Shown in pieces: positions 33,505 to 44,475 of a stretch of 64,000 bases of DNA; the stretch's first letter is position 1, and each line of letters begins with the position of its first letter. The position numbers were made by a program, and so were the translations under genes. The notes under the pieces are model-generated. The model was not told the DNA's origin and made no database searches. It worked only from the letters and a program-made list of their open reading frames with translations. The stretch is from Cycas panzhihuaensis (lineage: Eukaryota; Cycadophyta). The stretch lies in assembly GCA_023213395.1 (NCBI GenBank), contig CM041465.1:145521741-145585740 (forward strand). Reading direction: 5' to 3'.

Positions 33505-33850
33505 ACATGCTTTGCCCTCAAAGCATGGGAAGGTTTGTATGTTGTTATTACCAATCTTTAGATTCCCAAGTGGCTTCATTGTGGTCGAGAGTCTTTCGCT
33601 TTAATAGGTACTCATGGATTTCTCTGGAACATAGTTTCTTAGTTCGTATATGTAGGATGCCTTATGGTTCTATTATCATCTTGCCTTCTTCATCCAGCAC
33701 TGGTAACTTTGTGTATGGGGCGGTAGTTTGTCCTAGCTTTCGTTTGAAACATGAGATGTGGAAGATGTTATGGATGCAATTGCCTGGTGATAAGTTGAGC
33801 CAGTACGCCACTTCTCCTACTTTGTTTAGAATTTGATATGGACCAAAGAA
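33505..33850 (-). pseudogene. H integrase C-terminus and chromodomain
   Basis: Reads ILNKVGEVAYWLNLSPGN, HNIFHISCFKRKLGQ, then LDEEGKMIIEP, LHIRTKKLCSREIHEYLLKRK and DHNEATWESKDW. The last part is a chromodomain (Y.V..I...R.......YLVKWK....ATWE pattern), which in this family steers integration to chromatin. The aromatic W of VKWK is replaced (LLKRK). A stop lies after IIEP. Confidence 0.8.
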
Positions 33851-34800
33851 CCATGGTTGTAATTTGAATATACCTTATCATTTCATCATGGCTTGTTTAT
33901 ATGGCTACAACCTTAGAAAAATCCAGTCTCCTATCGTGAATGGTCTTTTTGTCTAGTGTAGGTCTACTTGTTGTTTCATCTAATTCTTGGCCAGATTTAA
34001 GTTATCTTTTGAGTATTTGCATTGTCCTCTCTATTTGCTCTTGTTATTCTTGAACAAATTAGACTCATGAGATACTAGCCCATGCGAGAAGTGATGGGGG
34101 TTTGAGGCCATATAGTGCTCGGAAGGGGGTCATTTTGGTGGTTGTATAGTAGGTGGTGTTGTACCACCACTCAGCCAAATGAAGCCATTTATGCCACTGT
34201 TGTTGTTTGCCAAATGTGAAATTTCATAGATGTCCTTCCCAACATTTATTTACTACCTCAGTTTGACTATTAGTCTGTAGGTGATAGGCCATACTCATGG
34301 AAAGTTTTGTGCTTACTTGCTTAAATAATTCTTCGCAAAAGTTGCTTGTGAACTTGGGATCATGGTCATTGATGATGGCTTTTGGGAATCCATGCAGACG
34401 ATGGATCTCCTTGATGAAGAGCTCAACAAACTAACTTGCCTTTACAGTTGCTTGGATTCCCTTGAAATGGGCATATTTGGGTAGACAATAGGCTACGATG
34501 AAGATTGTGTCCTTGCCTTCTGATCTAGGTAGCCCTATTACAAAATTCATTGAAATTTCATCCCATTTCTATTATGGTATATGTAGGGGTTAGAGTAGCC
34601 CCAAGATCTTTATGCTTTTGTTTATGTTGCATTGACATATGTCACATTCTAACACAAGCTTGTGGATATCTGCATCCATTCCCTTCGAAAAGAATGTACT
34701 GCGGACTTGGCAATAGGTCTTGTCAATCCCCACGTCCTACTGTTGGAGTGAAGTGTGCTTCAAGAAAATATTTACCTTTGAATACGGACGCGATTGGTAC
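33851..34800 (-). pseudogene. H integrase catalytic core
   Basis: Minus-strand reading gives YCLPKYAHFKGIQATVKAS, LFIKEIHRLHGFPKAIINDHDPKFTSNFCEELF, MAYHLQTNSQTEVVNKCWEGHL, WHKWLHLAEWWYNTTYYTTTKMTPFRALYG. The second Asp (NDHDPKF) and the Glu (QTEVVN) of the D-D-E triad are visible. Interrupted by stops and shifts. Confidence 0.75.
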
Positions 34801-34899
34801 CATGATCTTTCCCTTTCATAGAATCAAATCACGCCCGAGTTCATGCTTGGTTTGCCCTTCGATGCGAATTTCCTATAGTATTTTCTAGGACATCAAGTC

Positions 34900-35400
34900 A
34901 TCCTAATACTCTCGTGTTAGCTCCTAGATATAGCTTGGGGCAGCTATAGAAGTCGCTTGCATGGAAATATCTTCCTACATGGAGATATCCTCAAGAATTC
35001 TAAATAATGCATTTGCAACGACATTTTTTTTCCCTTTTTGTAAATGATATGGAAATTGAATGTCTGAAGTTTACATTTTTGTTGCCCGTCCAATAAGGGT
35101 TTTTGATTTAGGAAGTATTTCAGACAATCATAATTGGTCTCAATCACGAATTTGCTTCCTAGTAAATTGTGTTGCCATTGGTGTATAACGTGCATAATCG
35201 CTAATATCTCCTTGCTGTAAATGGGTTTTTGTCATTCCCTTGCATTCAGCTTGCGACTTTCATATGCTAGTGGTCGGTCATCTTAGAGAAGTACAACTCC
35301 TACTCCTACTCCTGATGCGTCGCATTCCAAAATTAATGGGCGATTGAAATTCAATGTTATGAGTATTAGGGTTGTCACTATTGTTGTTTTTAGTCTTTGA
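34900..35400 (-). pseudogene. H RNase H
   Basis: HQWQHNLLGSKFVIETNYDCLKYFLNQKPL and LQTFNFHIIYKKGKKMSLQMHYLEF correspond to the RNase H C-terminal half of gypsy elements (HxWRHYLLG..F.I.TDH..L.YF... then D.E..Y..G..N..AD.L). The Asp of TDH is Asn-Tyr here, and NVVADALSR is changed. Frames to the right, up to 35400, hold the N-terminal RNase H. Confidence 0.75.
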
Positions 35401-35512
35401 AACACTTCATTGGCTTATTTGCTCTATGTGAATGCCTCTTTCTCCATTAAATTAGTTAATGATGTTGCAATGTGGGCATATCCTTTAATGAAGCAATGCA
35501 AGAAATCGACAG

Positions 35513-36066
35513 TGTTAAACCTTATGTTTACATGTTAAGTTAATGTACTTTTATTTTTCATGTAATATGAGTACCTTTTACTTTAGGGGTGACTTATCAC
35601 TTAAGTGATAAAGTGCACACCCACATTCTTTCTAGTGACACAACATTGTCACTAAAGGGTCAAATGGACCCTCATGCACTTTTGCTCACATGAGAGTCCA
35701 AAAGGACACATGTCCAACATGCAAGGCATGTATCTTGGATGTTTGACACTTGTCAAACATCCAAGGCCTTAGGTCTCTCATTTCACTCTATATAATGAGA
35801 CCTCTCCTCATTGTCTCATACAAGAGTTGGAGCTGTATTGTTATGCTATCAGTTTGCTAATCAAACTGTTCATTCTTGGGAGGTTGGACCAATTCCAACT
35901 CCACATATTGGGTATCATTTTCTCTTGCTCCTTCATTCATGTTTTGTCTCTTTGCTTTCTCTTTGCCTTGAGTTTATTATACTTGTTTATATTTCTGCAA
36001 CTAGAACTAGAGTGATGCTAGTTTCTAGATCTAGGGACTGTTGAGGCCATCTAGCCTCTTTTCACA
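35513..36066 (+). repeat. Family-B solo LTR, 554 bp, in H
   Basis: TGTTAAACC... to ...CTTTTCACA with GACAG on both sides (35508-35512 and 36067-36071), a perfect 5-bp target duplication. It has both family palindromes (35594-35611 and 35734-35765) and TATATAA near 35791. No internal sequence follows. It is what remains after recombination between the LTRs of a full element. Confidence 0.95.
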
Positions 36067-36071
36067 GACAG

Positions 36072-37000
36072 TGCCTAAAAAGCTTCTTACGCTCATTGCA
36101 TTCTTCAGTGCAGGCCATTCTATAATTGCTCAAACTTTCTTAGGGCCATTTTAATACCTCCTTGTGTGATAATGTGTCCAAGATACTCTAGTTCTCTTTG
36201 CCCGAAGGTGCATTTGGCCTTATTTACAAAGAATTAGTTATCATCTAGCACTTGTAGAATTGCCTTGAGGTGCTCTAAGTGTCCTTCCCATGTTTTGTTG
36301 TAAATCAAGATGTCATCAAAAAATATTAACGCAAACTTGCATAAAAAAGGTTCTAGTACCTTGTTCATGCTAATCTAGAATGCGGTTAGGGCATTGACTA
36401 AACCAAATGGCACAACATAGAATTCAAATAATTCTTCATGGGTTCAAAAAGCTATCTCGCATACATCCTTTGCCTTAACGCAAATTTGGCAATATCCAAA
36501 GTGCAAATTGATTTTAAAAAAATACATAGCTCCATGTAACACGTCAAGTAGGTCATCTATTCGGTGAATTAGGTACCTATTCTTAATTGTGAGCTCATTG
36601 AGTCCTCAATAGTCAACGCACATATGATATGATTCATGTTTCTTCCAACTTAGTATAACCAGGGATGCGAAGGGGTTGGAGCCAGGGGTAATGTACCCTT
36701 GTTGCAAGAGCTCTTGAGTGATTCGTTCAATCTCCTTCTTGAAAAAATGTGGGTGTTGGTATGGTGGAATGTTTACTGCGCAACCCCTATTGCTATAAAC
36801 AATGTTGTATTCGCATCCACGTCTCGATGGTAACCATTGGGATGGATCTTCAAAAACTTTGTTGTGTTGATCAATGAGGGCATGTACCTCCCCTAAAAAA
36901 TTCTCAATTGAAATTTTACAACACATCATTAAATAAGAAGTTAGATTTTTCCTCAACAACTTCTCCATTTGGTGCGAGGTCACTAGTTGGGCTGGTGGTG
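36072..37000 (-). pseudogene. H reverse transcriptase, N-terminal and catalytic part
   Basis: Minus-strand frame from about 36983: LIDQHNKVFEDPSQWLPSRRGCEYNI, PPYQHPHFFKKEIERITQELLQQGYITPGSNPFASLVILSWKKHESYHMCVDY, then GLNELTIKNRYLIHRIDDLLDVLHGAMYFFKINLHFGYCQI, PFGLVNALTAF and FFDDILIYNKTWEGHLEHL. The catalytic FDD box is present. Stops follow AF and THEELF. The sequence resumes beyond the solo LTR. Confidence 0.85.
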
Positions 37001-37020
37001 TGGGTGGTGCCTATAGCCTA

Positions 37021-37995
37021 TACTTGTGCCCTTTCTAAAAATCCACATGATGTTGCCACATGTCCTATGATCTAATGCTCTCCACTTCTTCCCATGCTTT
37101 CACAGTTCGCAAGTACCATTAACATGCAACCTCACGCATTAGCAAACTCATATCCTCATGACATTGTAGAATCACCACTCCATGGCTTCCATATTCTAGC
37201 GAATTTCAACCTTGTGAACCACTACCATGTGTTGTATTCTAACATGCTTTGCTCCTCACTTCCTCGCAAATATACAATTCGCAACTATCACTCTTCTTGA
37301 CACCTACCTCTAGCGAGGGCAGTTCTTGTGATGCACCTACTCACGAAAATCACCAAATTGTACCATGTGTACACTAATCCAATAACTTTGATTCTTCCTA
37401 CATCTCATTCTGTCGCAACTATCCCTTTCGCAACTTTCAATCTCCGTGACACCTTCCTCTAGCAAGAACAACTTACCACGAGCAGTTAACTTGCAAGATT
37501 GATAAGATTGCACTAGATGTCCAGCAATTAAATAATCACGATTCACTCTACAACTTGCTTTCTCACAATTTGTACCAATCTTTAATATTTGTCCTCGCTC
37601 CAAATGAGTGAAGGGCTTCGTTAGAAACACCTTAGCTATGACCATGTGTCTGGGATCTTCATGACTTGCTTCCTTGCTAACTTGCACCTCCGACGACTTA
37701 TCCAAAACTTCGTCCTCGATGAAGGACCTTTACGCAAACTAACTTCAACGAAACTTTCTTTTCACAAACTCTCCTCTCTACCAGTTCTTAGCTCATTAAT
37801 GTTCGTTTCTATGAGCTTCGACCAAAAAACTATTCATAGCAAAACACAAGCTTGAAGAATTCACCAAAACACTTGTCTAGTGATCCAACAACCCTCACAA
37901 GGTCCAGATCTACCTCATAAAACAAAAATCAGCAACAACTAGGTTCCCAAGCACTTATATTCGTGCCCAAAACTAAGAAATAAAACCCATAGGAA
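37021..37995. other. Unassigned, left of A3
   Basis: About 1 kb with no gypsy protease or gag motif. It is rich in TTCGCAA / CGCAAGT-like words (37105-37500), somewhat like the tandem array at 60890-61610. A 122-residue minus frame (37337-37705) has no recognised domain. Ends with AGGAA, the left A3 target duplication, and continues after A3 at 42959. Confidence 0.4.
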
Positions 37996-38181
37996 TGTTA
38001 GAATATAATGTTATATCACTAATCCAAAGTCATTAAGTTAAAAAAGGCCACTTGTCAACTTCTCATTATAGGAGTTAAAGGTAGTTGGTTCCTGACATTG
38101 TATAAATGTACATCTTCTTCATGAATACAAGGATGTGCTGTCTCTAGAATTTCCTTGTTCCCCTCTGTCTTTGTCTTAACA
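37996..38181 (+). repeat. A3 5' LTR, 186 bp
   Basis: TGTTAGAATATAATG... to ...TTTGTCTTAACA. TATA-like TATAAAT at 38101-38107. Confidence 0.95.
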
Positions 38182-38801
38182 TGGTATCAGAGCGGGCCAC
38201 CCTGGAGCCATCTGATCAAAATTGAAGAACACTTCAATAAGGAGTAATTAAGTCACAGGGTTGTCTTCTACGTGTCAGACCTCAGTATGGAATTCCAGAT
38301 CGGTAACGGAACCGCATTTGGTCGCATTTGACGAAAAATTCAAACTTCTCCGATCGAGACGAAACTTGGCGCCGGCTAGATCCGATCATTGCCAAGATTT
38401 CTTTCTTCCGCGACGAGTGGATTCGGCCGCCGAGGCGTTTGCCCAAAAACAGTCAGCTGGTTTTCACAGATTTTCTCATTTTTCTCTCGAATTTTCTTCG
38501 AATTTCCTTGAGAAATCATCCGAAATTGAAGCTTCACCATTGCGTCCTCGCTGGTACAATTCCGCATAAGATCCGTGATTTTTCAAGCGCTTTTAAGCAT
38601 TTTTGCTAAAAACCTAGCCACCGATTGCTTCAAGGCGCTTTTTAAAAATTTGTAAGTCAAAATCAAAACGGCTTTAGAACCCTAGACGCCATTAAAAAGC
38701 GCTTTTGAGGTAATGCTTTGTACCGTCTGAGACAGATTGCATCTGCACGGAATCAGACAAAGAATACGGTCCCAGCCTCGAATTCGATTTTGGGGATTTT
38801 A

Positions 38802-39780
38802 ATGGCTTCTTCCATTCTCGCTCGTCCGATGGTGATAAACTCACCGATGATAATTATCATGTCCGGAAAATAAAAGTTGAAACATTGCTTAGGGCCAAAA
38901 ATGCCCGCAAATTGCTCTTGGCGGGAAGATAAACCCAAAGATGCCGGTGTCGCACAAACAAGTTGGGAAGAACGAGACAATGCCGAGTAATTGTATTGAA
39001 ACCGCCAATCTCGGATCCTCTCGCTTGTTTACATTGAAAATTTATACTCTACTAACAAGATTTGGAAATATTTAGAAAATATGTACGACGTAAAAATAGA
39101 GCTAAAATTATTGCTCTTAAAAGAGAACTCTTCAATGTTCAAATGAAAGAAACGGAGATCATTACGCTTTATGCACAAAATAATATCATTCAGAACAATC
39201 TTGCCAATGCCGGAGACCCTCTTTCGTAACGTGAAATAGTAGAACTCATCATCCAAGTTGCCCAAGTCATTTGATGTTACGATCAACACCATTGCTAATA
39301 CTAATCAAATGACAACAATCACCTTGGATACATTAATCGGGATGCTACTCCAACAGAATGAGGAATAAGAGATATGAAGATTCCTCCAAATTGAAGATGC
39401 TTTTGCATCAAAGCTAAGCTTTGGTTTCGGAGGACGGCAGAGCAAGAGGCGAGTAGTCAAGGACGTTCCTCATTCCGTGGGAGATGGTCCGATGAAGGAC
39501 GCCTCATCCCGTGGGAGATGGTCCGATTCCGCAGGACGTGGTCGAAATATCATATGCTACAGCTTGTGGTAAGACCGACACTTTGCAAATTCTTGTAGAA
39601 CCTTTGACACCGCTATCATTGTGGTCATCAGACATTATCCATATCAATGCAAGAAAGCTCAAACACAGAGAGGGAAACAACCAATGGTCAACTATAGCAA
39701 AGAACAACCGATGATAGTGATCCTAAGAGGAGCCCATTGCTCTTATAGTCGCATTATCGGTCAACCTTCAAGACAAAGAT
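38802..39780 (+). pseudogene. A3 gag, many indels
   Basis: ATG at 38802 opens MASSIL as in A1 and A2. The homologous chain LSDGDKLTDDNYHV.KIKVETLLRAKNA is readable only across a shift at 38815, where CTCTGTCC is expected and CTCGTCC is present. Further pieces (TSWEERDNA; IYTLLTRFGN; NLANAGDPLS; DVTINTIANTNQ) lie in different frames. A short duplication (CCGTGGGAGATGGTCCGAT twice, 39474-39528) lies in the Arg/Gly segment. The zinc knuckle region (39555-39660) is corrupted. Confidence 0.8.
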
Positions 39781-40800
39781 GTATGGTACATTGATTCAGA
39801 GCCTCACGACATATGACCAACAGAAGAATGGTTTGAAGAGTCAATCCATATACCCGATAAACTGTGGAACTTGGAGATAAGTACCCCTTGAAATCAAAGG
39901 CATTGGAACCGTGGCGTGACAATTGAAAATAAAGGCGAATTGAAAATGTTCTCTATGTACTGTGTCTGAAAATGAATCTCCTTCTGCTTTCTCAACTCAA
40001 AAGGAAAGGATTGTGTCTCGTGTTTGATGAAAAGGTTTTTGCCTTATATTTGATAGCAAAGGAAATGTAATTGCAAAAGGAGTCGAGAAAATGATTCTGC
40101 AAGTGCTTCGCAACTGCTCAACTGATGTAAAAGCATTTTCTGTTACGAACCATAATAACGAAATATGGCATTTTAAGTATGGTCATCTTCCCATAGATAA
40201 GTTGAAGAATATGGAGAAGACTAGATTAGTAAGTGGCTTGCCACATTTCACATCTGATCAATTCTTTTGCAAAGATTGTCAATTTGGTAAACAACACAGA
40301 ATGCCCTTTCAAGAAAGTAAATGGCGTGCAAAGGAGAAATTAGAACTAGTCCACACTGATCTCTGTGGACCATTTACCCCTCTTTCTGTTAGCAAAAAGA
40401 AATACTTTATTACTTTCATAGATGATCTAACAAGGAAAGTCTGGGTCTATTTCTTACATACTAAGTCAGAAGCTTTAGATGCATTCAAAGAATTCAAAGC
40501 CGGGTTTAATTGGAGAGCAATACCAAAGTCAAATGCATTCGATCCGACGGAGGGGAGAATACATCTCATGTGATTTTATGAACTTTTGCAAATCCGAGGA
40601 ATTCAAGACAACTCACAACTCCATACACACCTCACCCAACGGAGTTGCCGAAAGAAAGAATCGAACCATTGTTGAAATGAGACGTTGCATGATACATTCC
40701 AAGAATGTATCAAAACGACAATGGGCAAGCAAGTACAAGATGCTATTTGATGAATAGAAGCCCAACAAGGCGCTTGAAAATCTCACCCGTAAGAAGCATG
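39781..40800 (+). pseudogene. A3 protease and integrase
   Basis: VWYIDS at 39780 leads to a 1-nt loss in the DSGAS codons. 40091-40573 is open: NNEIWHFKYGHLPIDKLKNMEKTRLVSGLPH, CKDCQFGKQHRMPFQESKWRAKEKLELVHTDLCGPFTPLS, FIDDLTRKVWVYFLHTKSEALDAFKEFKA. This keeps the zinc domain and first catalytic Asp. Frameshifts follow at 40500 and 40545, then GVAERKNRTIVEMRRCMIHSKNVSK with the catalytic Glu. Confidence 0.85.
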
Positions 40801-41990
40801 GACTGAAGGAAGCTGGACATAAGTCACCTAAAGGTATTTGGTAGTCAAGCTTTTGTTCACATTCCGCATAAGAAAAGATCAAATTAGACTCAAAAAGTCT
40901 AGAATGCATAATGATCGGATATAGTAAGAACTCAAAAGCGCAAATGCATAGATCCTCAAACTAACAAGATCTATGTCACAGAGATGTTGTTTTCAATGAA
41001 GAAAACAAAACCTGGACAATCTCGAGAAATTGAAATGATTCCTCATCCCGCTCCGGATGTAAAGGATTCAAACACATCAACTTCGGATGAATCTTCGCTT
41101 GATTCAACTTGATTCTAATCGTGAAATTGACGAGTCACCAACAGAGAAAGTAACAAAAGTTCCAAAATGGTATTTAAAAACCATAGAAGAAAGCAAAGGG
41201 GAAATTCTCCCCCATAGAACCAGAAGTCAAAAACCAAAAGCCTTGGCATGCAGTATAGAACCACAATCCTTTGAAGAAGCCAAGGTCATGTAGAATGGAG
41301 AAAAGCAATGGACATTGAATTTGACTCCATTATCAAAAATCAAACTTGGGAATTGGTTAATTTGCCTCCCAACAAATCAGTTGTGGATTGCAAGTGGATC
41401 TTCAAAATTAAAAGAGGTTCAAATGGCCAAGTAGAAAAATACAAGGCCAGACTTGTTGCTAAGGGATACACTCAAATGTAAGGCATAGACTATGAAGAAA
41501 CCTTCTCACCAGTTGCCAAACTAAATACAATCAGAACAATTATTGCACTGACAACACACAAAAATTGGAAAGTATATCAATTAGATGTTAAAAGTGCTTT
41601 CCTAAATGGAGAAATTCAAGAAGAAGTTTATCTGTCTCAACCTGAAGGATATATTGAATCAGGACAAGAACATCCGTCTCGAGGTTAAAAAGGCCTTGTA
41701 TGGGTTGAAACAAGCACCTCGAGCCCAGATGCCAAGCTTGACGAACATCCGTGTGAGTATGGATTCCAAAGGAGCAATCTTGACTCAAGCATGTATACAA
41801 AGTCAAGAACGGTAAAATAACTATAATAGCAGATATGTGGATGATATGATTCTCACGAGCAATGACGATGATTCTATTGCGTACATCAAAAAATTTAGGA
41901 AACAAATTAAATGATGATTTAGGATTGCTAAACTATTATTTGGGAATTCAAGTTGAATGAGAAGATGGCTCAATCACCCTGAGTCAAAGC
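40801..41990 (+). pseudogene. A3 integrase C-terminus and reverse transcriptase
   Basis: Homology in shifting frames: [96 protein letters not shown] then a stop, [70 protein letters not shown] and YVDDMILTS. The RT catalytic box survives. Confidence 0.85.
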
Positions 41991-42767
41991 AAATACGTCA
42001 GTGATCTGTTAACCAAGTTCAAAATGGAAAACTGCAATTCCTGTGCAACCCCAATGGAAGTCAACGCAACCTTGTCCCGGATCCAACAGAGGCAAATAGC
42101 AATCCAAACTTGTACGCATAACTTGTCGGAAGTTTAATTTATCTCACAAAGAACTAGACTGATATTGCCTATCTTTGTGAGCTTGATCTCCGTGATACAT
42201 GCATGAACCCAAGCAGACACCGAATGCAGCCAAACGAATCTTAAGATATCTCAAAGGGACAATACATCTAAAGCTAAAGTACTCAAGAGAAAATCCCTTT
42301 CACTTAAATGGGTTCTCGACTCGGATCAAGGTGTGATAAAGAACAAAGAAAATCGACTAGTGGATACCGCTTCTTTTGGGATCTTCACCAATATCTTGAG
42401 TCGCAAGAAACAACCAACTGTAATCGCCATCAATGTAAGCGAATACAAGTCGGTAAGTGCCACCACGATAGTTTGGCTCGTGCAACTTCGAAGATCCGAA
42501 GTGTCACAAGCAATAGCTACGCACTCTTTCCGTGATAATCAAAGTGCCATCAAGTTAACAAAGAATCAGTATTCCATGCAAGAACAAAACACATAGAAGT
42601 TCAAAGATCACTTCATTCGAGAAAAGGTCCAAAATAAAGAAATAGATCTAAAATATTGTCCAACTCAAAATCAAGTGGCAGACATCCTAACAAAACCCTT
42701 GGGAAAGGACCGTTTCCAAATATTAAGAGACAAAATTGGATTAGTCAGATAAAACATTAAGAGAGGG
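41991..42767 (+). pseudogene. A3 RNase H and purine tract
   Basis: Pieces SKYVSDLLTKFKMENCNSCATPME, LRYLKGTIHLKLKYSRENPFHLNGF, then a shift cluster at 42312-42500 across the SDSDWAGD, TSGYCF and AEAEYKS motifs, then DNQSAIKLTKN and EIDLKYCPTQNQVADILTKPLGKDRFQILRDKIGL up to the purine tract. Indels again sit at CTG and CAG positions of relatives. Confidence 0.85.
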
Positions 42768-42953
42768 TGTTAGAATATAATGTTATATCACTAATCCAAA
42801 GTCATTAAGTTAAAAAAGGCCACTTGTCAACTTCTCATTATAGGAGTTAAAGGTAGTTGGTTCCTGACATTGTATAAATGTACATCTTCTTCATGAATAC
42901 AAGGATGTGCTGTCTCTAGAATTTCCTTGTTCTCCTCTGTCTTTGTCTTAACA
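42768..42953 (+). repeat. A3 3' LTR, 186 bp
   Basis: Identical to the 5' copy except C to T in the CCCCTCTG / CTCCTCTG word near its end. Confidence 0.95.
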
Positions 42954-43190
42954 AGGAATTGTATGCAATAATATATCTCATTAATAGCATACAATTGTCA
43001 AAAAATATTATTAAATCAGCAATCTTACCACAGGGTCGCCACACTAGCACATTCGCGTTTTCCTAGCTTCCATCTACTAAGAAAGATTCACTTGATGTCA
43101 AAGACTGTCACCAACATGGAGACAACCTAGCAAGTGTTTGCCCCTGCTACACTCTACACGGCCACAAAGATTAAGACTACCTTAATACCA
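42954..43190 (-). other. Right flank of A3 and primer-like site
   Basis: AGGAA duplication, then 230 bp of unassigned sequence ending in ACCTTAATACCA (43179-43190). Read on the minus strand, TGGTATTAAGGT abuts the LTR at 43191 and could be a decayed primer site. Confidence 0.45.
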
Positions 43191-43859
43191 TGTTAGAATT
43201 TACGATACAAGACCACTCTAATATAACATGAGAAATTAGTACGAATGCAGCAAATCAAAAGAAAATGTGACAAAGCAACCATGTGGAAGCAAACAACCAA
43301 CATGAGGCTTTACACAAGTATGCAAGACAAATTCTGGGTAAATACTTATTTCCTAAATAGAAGAAAATATCCCATAAACATATGTGTGCCTTATAAAGCA
43401 ATTTATATGGTAATGGTACAAAGAGAAATGATGCAGATAAAAAGCAGTAGCAATACATTAGGCGAAATTCAAAATCTCATGATGAGCAGTTGCATTTGCA
43501 CGCATGTGAGAAACCACTTCGACTAAAATAAAATGTTGAAGCTGACATTATTCATAAACATAAAATGCCAAAGTCAACATTATTCCTAACATATAATTTG
43601 AACAAAAAAAGGAGAAAGAAATTGAAGAACAACTAGAATCTAAAAGAATTCAGAGCATGAAAAAAGAAATAATCTTTATTTCTTGATGATACAAGAGTAG
43701 TATAGTACAAGTATTTAAGAGAGTACAACAAAAGCATGAGTGACAAGTGTCAAACATGTAGGACCCTTAATATCAACTTTCTAAGTTCTAGAATTCTAAC
43801 TTTTAACAGTAATATTACAACTAAGAGTAAACATTATTTCTAGCATCCCCCAATAAAGT
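43191..43859 (-). repeat. K LTR, about 662 bp, with polypurine tract on its right
   Basis: Minus strand TGCTAGAAATAATG... (start 43852) to ...AATTCTAACA (end 43191). The preceding TTTATTGGGGGA on that strand (43853-43864) is a polypurine tract and the RNase H of a copia element lies just beyond, so this is the 3' LTR of K. Position of the far end relies on the TG/CA rule and the primer-like site. Confidence 0.65.
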
Positions 43860-44475
43860 TTACTCTTTTCCCTCAATCTATTTTTCCTTCTAAAATACTA
43901 GAACTTATCATTTCCTAGCTGTTTGGGGAAGATGTCCACTAGCTCCTCTTCAGTAGGATAATAGATCAGCTCTATCTCCTTGTTTTGCACTTTCTCCTAA
44001 ATGAAGTGATGGCGGACCTCTATATGTTTAATTCTATCACGAAAGACTAGATTCTTACTCAGTTTGATTACACTCTGATTGTCACAGAAGATTGGTGTGG
44101 GTTACACTCAGTTTGATTACCAATAGCTTTCTATGCCAAATTGCTTCACAGGTGGTGCTCATTGCTGCTTTATATTCGGCTTCAATAGATGGTAGTGCCA
44201 TTGTCTGTTGTTTTTGCTACTGCAAGAAATATGCCTGATCCTAGGCTAAAGCAATATCCAAAAGTAGACTTGATGTCATTTGCTTCTCCTACCCAATCTA
44301 AGTTTGTGAACCATGTCAATTCAAGGTTCTAGTTCCTTGAGTAATCTAGTCCAAAATCGATTGTTCCTTTAATATATCTTAGAATTTTTTTTACATCTTG
44401 CCAATGAGATTCCTTGGGTGTTGCCATGAACCGGGAAATTAATCCTAATACAAAGGCAATTTCTAGGCAATTTTA
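43860..44475 (-). pseudogene. K copia RNase H, truncated
   Basis: Minus-strand pieces: IAFVLGLISRFMATPKESHWQDVKKILRYIKGTIDFGLDYSRN, ..AIKSTFGYCFSLGSGIF.., EAEYKAAMSTTCEAIW, then SVIKLSKNLVFRDRIKHIEVRHHFI.EKVQNKEIELIYYPTEEELVDIFPKQLG. Motif order is RNase H of copia. A stop in HHFI*EK and a duplication of CTCAGTTTGATTAC (44056, 44107) damage it. Upstream pol is missing: homology ends at 44475. Confidence 0.8.

Larger units (their letters stand above)
32993..37020 (-). mobile_element. H: Ty3/gypsy chromovirus pol with 3' LTR
   Basis: On the minus strand the order is RT, RNase H, integrase, chromodomain, purine-rich tract, LTR: the chromovirus order. It lands within the interior of W at 32992. 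A family-B solo LTR interrupts RT at 35513-36066. gag, protease and the 5' LTR are not seen; similarity ends near 37020. All reading frames are broken. Confidence 0.85.
37996..42953 (+). mobile_element. A3: recent family-A copia insertion with scrambled coding region, 4958 bp
   Basis: Two 186-bp LTRs (37996-38181, 42768-42953) with one difference, and AGGAA on both sides (37991-37995 and 42954-42958). Exact primer site TGGTATCAGAGC at 38182-38193 and purine tract AAGAGAGGG at 42759-42767. Despite this young age, gag-pol carries dozens of small indels, mostly where A1 or A2 has CAG or CTG. Only 40091-40500 reads cleanly. Confidence 0.95.

Noticed and set aside
37337-37705. 122-residue minus frame as gypsy protease or gag
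   Set aside because: No DTG/DSG active site, zinc knuckle or capsid pattern; not assigned.
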